A stretch of 17,092 bases of DNA. It comes from an uncultured Eubacteriales bacterium (GTDB lineage: Bacteria > Bacillota > Clostridia > Oscillospirales > CAG-272). Shown here one piece after another: positions 1 through 5,950 of this stretch. Below the pieces are notes generated by a model that worked only from the letters and a program-made list of their open reading frames with translations, ran no database searches and was not told the DNA's origin. Position 1 is the first letter of the stretch, and every line of letters begins with the position of its first letter. The DNA lies in assembly GCA_900546315.1 (NCBI GenBank), contig URCP01000063.1:1-17092 (forward strand). Reading direction: 5' to 3'. Position numbers and translations under genes: made by a program.

Positions 1-110
1 GGGCGTTTGTGTCGTGTCTTGTTTTTCTTTTTTTTTTTTTTTTTTTGTTGGGGGGGGGGGGGGGTGTTTTTTTTTTTTTTTTTCCTTCCCCCCCCCCCCC
101 CCCCCTGCAA
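1..110. repeat. Homopolymer tracts at window edge
   Basis: Runs of T (28-46), G (50-64), T (67-83) and C (88-105) follow one another almost without interruption. No gene, promoter or Shine-Dalgarno sequence can be read here. The G run and C run could pair across the T run as a hairpin. The next gene starts 13 bases after the C run. Such chained homopolymers at a sequence end are typical of an assembly or polishing artefact, although a second G-run/C-run hairpin exists inside the window at 10834-10881. Confidence 0.7.
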
Positions 111-118
111 GCTGACAA

Positions 119-559
119 ATGGCAGAATCATTCACTCGTGACTTAACCGGAGCGGCGCTCGCTTATATAGGCGACGCGGCGCTCGAGGTGCTTGTCAGGA
201 GATATCTTGTCGGACTTGGCGTGAACGGGAGCGGTAAGCTTAACGGTATGGCGCTTGGGTTCGTGAAGGCTACGGCGCAGAGCGCGGCGGTTGAGAAGCT
301 GCTTCCGTTGCTCGATGAAGAGGAAGAGTATATGTATAAGCGCGGGAGGAACGCGAGCGGGATTTCGGCGCCTAAGAGCGCGTCTGCCGGGGAGTACAGG
401 CGTGCTACCGGGATGGAGGCTCTGTTCGGGTATCTGGAGCTCGCGGGGAAGCGGGAGCGTATGGAGGAGCTGTTTTTCGCGGCTTACGCGGATATTATAG
501 CGGAGCTTGACGCGGCGCATCCGAATCATGTCAGATTTACGGAGGTAAAGAACAAATGA
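119..559 (+). CDS. mrnC: Mini-ribonuclease 3 (MrnC)
   Basis: Mini-RNase III is a dimeric RNase III catalytic domain without the dsRNA-binding domain; in Bacillus it matures 23S rRNA ends. The 146-residue protein matches the usual length. The first helix carries the signature AYIGDAALEVLVRRYL, with the conserved Asp at residue 19. A basic KRGRNA block near residue 74 and the second acidic motif around GMEALFGYLEL (about 98-108) follow. The ATG at 119 gives a normal family N-terminus but has no visible Shine-Dalgarno, because the bases upstream are the homopolymer runs; the true upstream region may be lost. Its stop overlaps the next start (ATGA), so the two genes are translationally coupled. 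In many Firmicutes mrnC lies next to cysS; here cysS is about 9 kb away on the other strand. Confidence 0.9.
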   Translation: MAESFTRDLTGAALAYIGDAALEVLVRRYLVGLGVNGSGKLNGMALGFVKATAQSAAVEKLLPLLDEEEEYMYKRGRNASGISAPKSASAGEYRRATGMEALFGYLELAGKRERMEELFFAAYADIIAELDAAHPNHVRFTEVKNK

Positions 560-1674
560 TAAAAGTAATGTCGGTTTTCGGCACAAGGCCGGAGGCTATA
601 AAGATGTGCCCGCTCGTGAAGGAGCTTGAGAGGGCGGATGGGATAGAGAGCGTCGTGTGCGTCACGGCGCAGCACAGGGAGATGCTTGACAGCGCTCTTG
701 AGTATTTTGGCGTGAAGCCTGAGTATGATCTCAATATCATGAAGCGCGGGCAGACTCTGTCGTCGATCACGGCGGATGTCATACTCGGGCTTGAGGGTGT
801 GCTCGCGGAGGCGAGACCGGATATCGTGCTTGTCCACGGGGACACTACGACGAGCTTCGCGGCGGCGCTCGCGGCGTTTTACGCGAAGATACCGGTCGGA
901 CACGTCGAGGCGGGGCTTCGTACTTATGACAGGTATTCTCCGTATCCGGAGGAGGTCAACCGGAACCTGACGTCGAAGCTCGCGACGCTGCATTTCGCGC
1001 CGACTGAGCTCAACCGCTCGAATCTCGCGAAGGAGGGAATAACCGAGGGCGTTTATGTCACGGGAAACACTGCGCTTGACGCGTTCAGATATACTGTACA
1101 TCCGGGATACGTCTTTGCCGACGAAAAGCTTCGCGGGCTTGATTTCGTGAGGAAGAAGGTCGTCGCGCTGACGGCGCACAGGCGTGAGAATCAGTCGGGC
1201 GGCATCGAGCATATCTGCCGTGCCGTTCTTGAGCTCACAGAGCGCCATCCGGAGCTTCAGTTCGTTTATCCGGTGCATCTCAGTCCCGCGGTGCGGAATG
1301 TCGTTTTCCCGCTCCTTGACGGCAAGCCCGGAATAACTCTCACCGATCCGGTCGATGTAGCGGATATGCACAACCTCATCGCGAAGTCGTTCTTCATCAT
1401 GACCGATTCCGGCGGAATACAGGAGGAGGCTCCGTCCTTCCATAAGCCGGTGCTCGTCCTGAGAACCGAGACCGAGCGTCCGGAGGCAGTCGCGGCGGGG
1501 ACCGTCAAGGTCATCGGCACCGATACGGAGCGCGTCGTGGACGAGGCTGAGCGGCTCATCTCGGATAAGGTCGAGTACGATCGCATGGCGGCGGCGGTGA
1601 ACCCGTACGGAGACGGACACGCGTCCGAGAGAATTGTTGACGCTATACGCGGATATTTCGCGGGAAATAGGTGA
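556..1674 (+). CDS. wecB: UDP-N-acetylglucosamine 2-epimerase (non-hydrolysing)
   Basis: This cytoplasmic enzyme interconverts UDP-GlcNAc and UDP-ManNAc, the precursor of teichoic-acid linkage units or capsule sugars; the Gram-positive name is mnaA. The 372 residues have the usual length and the GT-B-like two-domain fold. Visible signatures are the N-terminal VFGTRPEAIKM, HGDTT (Asp96), HVEAGLRT (Glu118), PEEVNR (Glu132), TAHRREN (His208) and the C-terminal SGGIQEEAP and RPEAV motifs. Asp96, Glu118, Glu132 and His208 match the catalytic and substrate-binding set of the E. coli enzyme. The ATG overlaps the mrnC stop. No clear terminator follows. Its substrate is the product of the glmM/glmS pathway encoded at the other end of the window. 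Confidence 0.95.
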   Translation: MIKVMSVFGTRPEAIKMCPLVKELERADGIESVVCVTAQHREMLDSALEYFGVKPEYDLNIMKRGQTLSSITADVILGLEGVLAEARPDIVLVHGDTTTSFAAALAAFYAKIPVGHVEAGLRTYDRYSPYPEEVNRNLTSKLATLHFAPTELNRSNLAKEGITEGVYVTGNTALDAFRYTVHPGYVFADEKLRGLDFVRKKVVALTAHRRENQSGGIEHICRAVLELTERHPELQFVYPVHLSPAVRNVVFPLLDGKPGITLTDPVDVADMHNLIAKSFFIMTDSGGIQEEAPSFHKPVLVLRTETERPEAVAAGTVKVIGTDTERVVDEAERLISDKVEYDRMAAAVNPYGDGHASERIVDAIRGYFAGNR

Positions 1675-1747
1675 GCGTTATCACCGCGGCACTTTAGCGT
1701 GCTAAAAACTTTTCTCTGAATTGACAAATGCTTGTGCAATTTGATAG

Positions 1748-1776
1748 TTGACAAAAGCGCCGCGCGGTGCTATAAT
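1748..1776 (+). promoter_or_regulatory. Sigma-A promoter of the aroF leader
   Basis: TTGACA (1748-1753) and TATAAT (1771-1776) are both perfect consensus with a 17-bp spacer. Transcription should start near 1783, about 28 bases before the leader-peptide ATG. A second TTGACA lies about 27 bases upstream but has no good -10. Confidence 0.9.
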
Positions 1777-1810
1777 ATATCCATCAAAACACAAAACGAG
1801 GAACAAAACC

Positions 1811-1912
1811 ATGACAGGCCGTATTTTCGCAGCTGCATATTGGAACTATTACTTTTACTTTACCGGAAAAAGTAATAGTGATTTCTGCTGCGCAAAGACG
1901 AGATGTCATTGA
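1811..1912 (+). CDS. Aromatic amino acid leader peptide (attenuator)
   Basis: A 33-codon ORF starts at ATG 1811, preceded by GAGG (1798-1801) with a 9-base gap. It lies just after a consensus promoter and just before a terminator and the aroF gene. Codons 10-17 read Tyr-Trp-Asn-Tyr-Tyr-Phe-Tyr-Phe: seven of eight are aromatic, which would be very rare by chance and is the hallmark of a ribosome-stalling attenuation peptide. The rest of the peptide is unremarkable, with a Cys pair near the end. The stop is TGA at 1910. When charged tRNA-Phe, -Tyr or -Trp is scarce, the ribosome would pause in this run and change folding of the downstream RNA. The function is inferred from layout; the ORF and codons are seen directly. 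Confidence 0.85.
   Translation: MTGRIFAAAYWNYYFYFTGKSNSDFCCAKTRCH
1828..1892 (+). promoter_or_regulatory. Leader RNA hairpin over the aromatic codons
   Basis: ACTATTACTTTT (1845-1856) pairs perfectly over 12 bp with 1868-1879, with an 11-base loop. The left arm is the Tyr-Tyr-Phe codon run itself, so a stalled ribosome would melt this hairpin. An outer helix, CGCAGC (1828-1833) with GCTGCG (1887-1892), could close around it. The loop bases TACCGG (1861-1866) are complementary to CCGGTA (1925-1930), just before the terminator. Which pairing acts as antiterminator is not settled by eye. Confidence 0.65.
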
Positions 1913-1940
1913 GGCAATAAAAGCCCGGTACATATAACTC

Positions 1941-1978
1941 GAAGCCTCGCGGTAAAATCACCGCGAGGCTTCTTTTTT
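1941..1978 (+). terminator. Intrinsic terminator of the aroF attenuator
   Basis: A perfect 13-bp GC-rich stem (1941-1953 with 1960-1972, 6-base loop) is followed directly by six T. It lies between the leader peptide stop and the aroF start, so it ends transcription early unless an alternative fold prevents it. Confidence 0.92.
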
Positions 1979-2062
1979 CAGAATAACGCCGGACGGTGGG
2001 AGACACAGATGATTTTGTGCAATGAAATTTACCAAATTAAAAATCACAAGGAGAAAAAGAAA

Positions 2063-3079
2063 ATGGTAGTAGTAGTCAAGAATCAGGCAAGCGACGCGAA
2101 GCTCGCGTCTCTCATATCCTTCCTCGAGGATCAGAATCTCACCGTCCACACAGTCCGCGGCAAATATCAGACAGTCCTGGGTCTTATAGGAGACACCAGC
2201 GCCGTTGACATAGACACAATCGCCGGTCTCGATATCGTCGAGTCGGTCAAGCGCATCAGTGAACCGTACAAGAGCGCGAACAGAAAATTCCATCCGGATG
2301 ACACTATCGTTACCGTTCCGTCGGCGAACGGCGACGTGAGGATCGGCGAGGGCTTCACTTTCATCGCCGGCCCCTGCTCGATCGAGAGCGAGGAGCAGAT
2401 AATCGAGGTCGCCGAGGCGGTCAAGAAGTCCGGCGCGAACATTCTCCGCGGCGGCGCGTTCAAGCCCCGCACCTCTCCGTACGCTTTCCAGGGACTCAGA
2501 AATGAGGGCATAAAGCTCCTTCTCGAAGCAAAGAAGGCGACCGGTCTTCCGATTATCACCGAGATCATGGACGAGCGTCACCTCGACCTCTTCGGAGATG
2601 TCGACATAATCCAGGTCGGCGCGCGCAATATGCAGAACTTCGAGCTTCTCAAGGAGCTCGGCAAGACGAAGAAGCCGATCCTCCTGAAGCGCGGCCTCGC
2701 GAACACCATACAGGAGCTCCTCATGAGCGCCGAGTACATCATGGCGGGCGGCAATGAACAGGTCATCCTCTGCGAGCGCGGCATCCGCACCTTCGAGACC
2801 TGCACGAGAAACACACTTGATATCTCCGCGGTTCCGGTACTTCACGAGCTCACTCACCTTCCCGTCATCGTCGACCCGAGCCACGCCTGCGGTATCGCGA
2901 GACTCGTCGAGCCGATGGCTATGGCTGCGGCGGCGTGCGGCGCGAACGGCGTCATGATCGAGGTCCACAACAACCCCGCGAAGGCGCTCTGCGACGGTCC
3001 CCAGTCGCTCACTCCCGCTCAGTTCGACGAGACGGTAAAGAAGGTCAAGAGAGTATACGCCGCTGCTACCGAGCAGTGA
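2063..3079 (+). CDS. aroF: 3-deoxy-7-phosphoheptulonate (DAHP) synthase, type I-beta
   Basis: This enzyme condenses phosphoenolpyruvate and erythrose-4-phosphate to DAHP, the first step of the shikimate pathway. The 338-residue protein has an N-terminal ferredoxin-like regulatory domain (about 1-70) and a TIM barrel (about 90-335), the layout of the feedback-inhibited Thermotoga-type enzymes. Visible motifs are AGPCSIES (metal ligand Cys105), GAFKPRTSPYAFQG, ILLKRG and DPSHACG. The ATG at 2063 is chosen because AAGGAG (2048-2053) lies 9 bases upstream; the upstream in-frame ATG at 2009 has no such site and would add non-family residues. The gene appears to stand alone behind its attenuator, and a terminator follows it. 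It would be controlled both by attenuation and, as in relatives, by allosteric Tyr or Phe binding. Confidence 0.95.
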   Translation: MVVVVKNQASDAKLASLISFLEDQNLTVHTVRGKYQTVLGLIGDTSAVDIDTIAGLDIVESVKRISEPYKSANRKFHPDDTIVTVPSANGDVRIGEGFTFIAGPCSIESEEQIIEVAEAVKKSGANILRGGAFKPRTSPYAFQGLRNEGIKLLLEAKKATGLPIITEIMDERHLDLFGDVDIIQVGARNMQNFELLKELGKTKKPILLKRGLANTIQELLMSAEYIMAGGNEQVILCERGIRTFETCTRNTLDISAVPVLHELTHLPVIVDPSHACGIARLVEPMAMAAAACGANGVMIEVHNNPAKALCDGPQSLTPAQFDETVKKVKRVYAAATEQ

Positions 3080-3124
3080 TTGGCAAAATCCCGCAAAAGT
3101 AAAAAGAAAAGAAGAGAAAGAAAT

Positions 3125-3161
3125 ATCTGCCGCGGGCGTCAGCTCGCGGCAGATTGTTTTT
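3125..3161 (+). terminator. Terminator after aroF
   Basis: A 10-bp stem, ATCTGCCGCG (3125-3134) with CGCGGCAGAT (3145-3154), is followed by G and five T. The T run touches the stop codon of the convergent gene, so the hairpin may end transcription from both sides. Confidence 0.85.
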
Positions 3162-3796
3162 CAGATGTCTCTTGTCAGAATAAATCTCCCGAAGCACTCG
3201 GGTCTGTGAAAGTCAGGCTCCGGCGTGCCTATGTGCGCCCATGAACCGTAGGTGTCCGGATGGCGGTAACTTCCGCACTTATAGAAGTTTCCGGCGAAAT
3301 ATGTACTCTCGTCGACCTCTTCGATTCCGAAAACCTTTTTCAGAACCGTGAGCGGCACGAACTCGAAAAGCTCCCAATGATCGTCCGCGACGACAGATCT
3401 GACCTCGAACGGCGCGATACCCATGTCAACGAGAGAGATGCGCGGAGCTCGTCCTCTGCCGTATGCCGTGAGGATCGCAGGAACAGAGTTTGACTCGATG
3501 TTGATATATCCGTTCTCAGACGCGTCTGCGCCGTGCATGGTGAAGAAGAACTCGAGACAGCTGTCAAGATAGACCGGCTCGTTGAGGCGCGTGTACCTCG
3601 CCTCAGGGTCCTTCTCGAAGCTGAAAAGATGTGCGTAGAGTCCCTCACGCTCGTCTCCAGTCTTCGCGTAGGCGAGGGAAGCGTATGAGACCGGTCTGAA
3701 CTCGCTGTTCCACGGGAAGTCCGCTATCTCCGCCTCTGGGAGTGACGTCCAGTCAATGTCCGCGGTGTCTGTGATTTTTACCTTGTATTCTGACAT
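3161..3796 (-). CDS. Carbohydrate-binding family 9-like protein
   Basis: The 211-residue protein resembles the stand-alone CBM9-like beta-sandwich proteins common in gut Clostridia and Bacteroidetes. Typical segments are PVYLDSCLEFFF (around 75-86), the YINIESNSVPAILTAYGRGR stretch (about 97-116) and GSWAHIGTPEPDFHRPECFG near the C-terminus. No signal peptide or membrane segment is visible, so it appears cytoplasmic, unlike classical CBM9 modules on secreted enzymes. No catalytic motif is recognised and the ligand is unknown. It starts 37 bases after an AraC-type regulator on the same strand, with AAAGGA upstream of its ATG, so the two are probably co-transcribed and may share a sugar-related role (inference). 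Confidence 0.75.
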   Translation of the reverse strand: MSEYKVKITDTADIDWTSLPEAEIADFPWNSEFRPVSYASLAYAKTGDEREGLYAHLFSFEKDPEARYTRLNEPVYLDSCLEFFFTMHGADASENGYINIESNSVPAILTAYGRGRAPRISLVDMGIAPFEVRSVVADDHWELFEFVPLTVLKKVFGIEEVDESTYFAGNFYKCGSYRHPDTYGSWAHIGTPEPDFHRPECFGRFILTRDI

Positions 3797-3833
3797 TTGT
3801 TTTGTCCTTTCTTTTGCCGTGACCGGCTCTTTT

Positions 3834-4754
3834 TTATTTTGTCCAGTTCCTGAAATACGCCGCCGGGGCGACGCCTGTATATTGCCTGAAGCATCTCGAA
3901 AAATAGCTGTAGTCGTTGAAGCCGACTGCGCGGGCTATATGCGAGATCGGCTCCTCGCTGTCCCGGAACTCCTGCGCCGCGCGGTTTATCCTGTATTCAC
4001 GCAGGTACGCGGAGAAGGTGCAGCAGAAATTCTGCCTGAACAGCCGGTAGAAGTTCCTGTGCCCGTAGCCGAGCGCGTTTCCGACGTCGTCCGCCGTCAG
4101 CTCCTCCGCGTAATGCGCGTCTATGTACTTTGTTACGTCGCGGATGAAGACGAGATCATGGTCGGACGGTGCCGCGGCTTCATCGATATGCTCCGCCAGC
4201 ACCGACAGCAGACCGTATATTCCGGAAAATATCCGTCCCTCGCTGCCCGCCGTTCCCGACGTGAGATACGCGCCGTGCGCCTCGCGGAGACCAGTGAATA
4301 TCCTGCCAAACTCATCTCCCGCCGTACTACCGCCGCGCAGGACAGGGGAGAACCGCCGCGTGCCGTTCGTGACGTCAGAGATCAGCTTGGCGATAAGGCT
4401 GCTGCCGGGCACCGGTCTGAACGCCGCGAGACCTATCATAAGGCAGTCGTATCTGACCGACTCACCGGGGAGCAGCCAGCCGCTGTGTGTGTCATACGGG
4501 TTCACGATCAGGCTGTCTCCCGCGCGCAGCTCAAGGAGCGAGTCGTTTATCAGCGCGCGGAGCGTTCCTTCGCGGATATACAGCACCTCTGTCGACTCGT
4601 GATTATGCGGTGAAAAGAGCGCCCTCGCTCCAGGCAGCTGACGCGGGAACGGGCAAGGCTGACGGTCGGTGTAGGCACCGCCGTATTCCCGTATCGAGAT
4701 CGATATGACGCCGAAATTGTCGTACCGCTTGTGATCATATTCGTAATTCATCAT
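3834..4754 (-). CDS. AraC-family transcriptional regulator with cupin sensor domain
   Basis: The 306-residue protein has an N-terminal cupin-like sensor domain (about 45-115, with HNHESTEVLYI and DTHSGWLLP) and a C-terminal double helix-turn-helix of about 100 residues. The latter includes ADDVGNALGYGHRNFYRLF and the family signature ISHIARAVGFNDYSYFSRCFRQYTGVAPAAYF. Such proteins sense sugars or other small metabolites and usually activate transcription. The ATG at 4754 follows AAGGGGTG; a second ATG at 4751 is also possible. The longer reading from 4880 is rejected because it would cross the promoter at 4777-4805. It heads a two-gene unit with the CBM9-like gene. Inverted repeats upstream of its -35 may be operators. 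Confidence 0.9.
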   Translation of the reverse strand: MMNYEYDHKRYDNFGVISISIREYGGAYTDRQPCPFPRQLPGARALFSPHNHESTEVLYIREGTLRALINDSLLELRAGDSLIVNPYDTHSGWLLPGESVRYDCLMIGLAAFRPVPGSSLIAKLISDVTNGTRRFSPVLRGGSTAGDEFGRIFTGLREAHGAYLTSGTAGSEGRIFSGIYGLLSVLAEHIDEAAAPSDHDLVFIRDVTKYIDAHYAEELTADDVGNALGYGHRNFYRLFRQNFCCTFSAYLREYRINRAAQEFRDSEEPISHIARAVGFNDYSYFSRCFRQYTGVAPAAYFRNWTK

Positions 4755-4776
4755 ATCACCCCTTGCCCATACACAT

Positions 4777-4805
4777 ATTCTATCACGGATAGAAAGTTTT
4801 GTCAA
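4777..4805 (-). promoter_or_regulatory. Promoter of the AraC/CBM9 unit
   Basis: Read on the minus strand, TTGACA (4805-4800) and TAGAAT (4782-4777) are 17 bp apart. Transcription would start about 15-20 bases before the ATG at 4754. Confidence 0.8.
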
Positions 4806-4810
4806 GAGTA

Positions 4811-4875
4811 AACCCTGATTTAAGGGTTGTTTTCGCAGAGAAAAGCCCATAAATCCAAGCCTTTTTCTGCGAAAA
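4811..4875. promoter_or_regulatory. Nested inverted repeats upstream of the AraC-gene promoter
   Basis: AACCCT (4811-4816) and AGGGTT (4823-4828) form a dyad beside the -35. TTTTCGCAGA (4830-4839) and TCTGCGAAAA (4866-4875) form a second inverted repeat with perfect 10-bp arms. They sit upstream of the promoter, where an AraC-type activator would bind. An operator role is inference; the large pair could also be an RNA hairpin of the transcript arriving from the merR side. Confidence 0.5.
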
Positions 4876-4910
4876 CCCAAATTATTCAGTGTTTCACCAG
4901 AGATAAAATG

Positions 4911-4936
4911 AAAAAGAGACCGCGACGGCGGTCTCT
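4911..4936 (-). terminator. Terminator after the merR-type gene
   Basis: A 9-bp stem (4915-4923 with 4928-4936, 4-base loop) is followed on the minus strand by a short T run (4914-4911). It lies 5 bases beyond the stop of the MerR-type gene. Confidence 0.85.
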
Positions 4937-4941
4937 CAGGA

Positions 4942-5772
4942 TTATTTCGCTATCGGGTAGCATACCTCTGTGACGAACTCGTCCGGGTTTGAGGTTTCGT
5001 GCGGGCTCACGTGATATATGTTGAACATATTCCCCGCGAAGGAATATCCATTCTCGCGCACCCACTTCGCGACCGCGGCGTTCGCCTCGCCGATCTTCGC
5101 GTAGGAGCCCTTGTGCACCACGGTGGCACAGGTCACCGCGGGGATTGTCCTGAACTTCACGTGCTCGGTGTCCGGATAATGACCAGTCACCGTCTTGCGC
5201 GCTTCGATATCGACGTCGGTCTCCTTGAACTCCCCGTCGTGGAAGACGACACTGCAAAGGCACGGGTCTGCCGGGACGATATTCATTCCGGCGGTCTCCG
5301 ATACGAGGACGCTCCAGATCATCCCCTCGTGCTCGTATGACGGGATGGTCATGCGCACAGTCGCGGCGTAGCTCTCCGGGAAGGTTTTTTCTGTTACCGT
5401 ATAATTCATATTATTTTCCTCTCTCAGGTGATTTCCTGCGTTGAGGCTCTCAAGCGCCGACGTGACCGCGCTGAGCTTCGCGGCGGCACGACTGTATTCA
5501 CGGTACAGCTCCTCGCGCCGGGCAATATACATCGTCTCTATGTAATGCGTGTCGTCGCTCCGCTCGATTATCTCGCGTATCGCCGAAACGCCGAAGCCTA
5601 TGTCGCGCAGAGCGGTTATCCTCATCGCCAGCCCGAGCTGTTCCTCGGAATAGTAGCGGTACCCGCTGAAGCGGTCGACCTCGACCGGGACGAGAAGCCC
5701 GTTCTCGTCGTAGTGGCGCAGCATACGCACGCTGATCATCGACAGTTTTGAGAAGTCTCCTATTTTAAGCAT
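4942..5772 (-). CDS. MerR-family regulator with GyrI-like effector-binding domain
   Basis: The 276-residue protein has the BmrR/BltR layout. A winged helix-turn-helix (1-70) shows RMLRHYDENGLL (16-27) and GYRYY (37-41), followed by a long helix for dimerisation (about 75-112) and a GyrI-like small-molecule domain (about 122-276). Such regulators bind hydrophobic or cationic drugs and twist promoters with long spacers into an active form. The ATG at 5772 has GGAGG 8 bases upstream; the longer start at 5793 lies upstream of that site and is rejected. Its own promoter has a 19-bp spacer, which suggests autoregulation. No transporter or other obvious target is adjacent; a divergent AraC-type gene shares the intergenic region. 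A possible internal start before residue 122 is noted among the findings. Confidence 0.93.
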   Translation of the reverse strand: MLKIGDFSKLSMISVRMLRHYDENGLLVPVEVDRFSGYRYYSEEQLGLAMRITALRDIGFGVSAIREIIERSDDTHYIETMYIARREELYREYSRAAAKLSAVTSALESLNAGNHLREENNMNYTVTEKTFPESYAATVRMTIPSYEHEGMIWSVLVSETAGMNIVPADPCLCSVVFHDGEFKETDVDIEARKTVTGHYPDTEHVKFRTIPAVTCATVVHKGSYAKIGEANAAVAKWVRENGYSFAGNMFNIYHVSPHETSNPDEFVTEVCYPIAK

Positions 5773-5797
5773 TTGTCCAACCTCCGAAGGCACGAAT

Positions 5798-5807
5798 TGT
5801 GATCACA
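5798..5807. promoter_or_regulatory. 10-bp palindrome TGTGATCACA in the merR 5' UTR
   Basis: A perfect 10-bp palindrome lies between the -10 and the Shine-Dalgarno of the MerR-type gene. It looks like a regulator half-site pair, but no cognate protein can be named. Confidence 0.35.
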
Positions 5808-5812
5808 TATAT

Positions 5813-5843
5813 ATTATAGCACCTGACACCATGTGAGAGTCAA
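5813..5843 (-). promoter_or_regulatory. MerR-type promoter with 19-bp spacer
   Basis: On the minus strand TTGACT (5843-5838) and TATAAT (5818-5813) are separated by 19 bp. A stretched spacer is the diagnostic feature of promoters activated by MerR-family proteins. The spacer region contains TGAC (5824-5827) and GTCA (5839-5842), an imperfect dyad. Confidence 0.8.
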
Positions 5844-5888
5844 TAGCTTTCCGGAAATTTTTTTGAAAAAAGTGATCGGCACGGTATA

Positions 5889-5917
5889 TTGACAGCCGGG
5901 CGGCGTTGTGGTATAAT
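5889..5917 (+). promoter_or_regulatory. Promoter of the frameshifted AraC-type gene
   Basis: TTGACA (5889-5894), a 17-bp spacer and TATAAT (5912-5917) match consensus perfectly. It fires rightward, divergent from the MerR-type promoter 46 bases away. Confidence 0.88.
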
Positions 5918-5950
5918 GTGATAAGCGATTCAAAAGAGAGGTGGTCAGAA

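Noticed and set aside
526..1620. Long minus-strand reading frame opposite wecB
   Set aside because: It is a shadow of the GC-rich wecB gene: highly Arg/Leu-rich, no family motif and no ribosome-binding site.
1675..1720. Terminator after wecB
   Set aside because: TTTAGC-GT-GCTAAA is a short palindrome with a 2-base loop and no proper T run, too weak to call.
2009..2062. Upstream ATG of the DAHP synthase frame
   Set aside because: It lacks a Shine-Dalgarno, adds 18 residues not typical of the family, and includes the AAGGAG that clearly serves the ATG at 2063.
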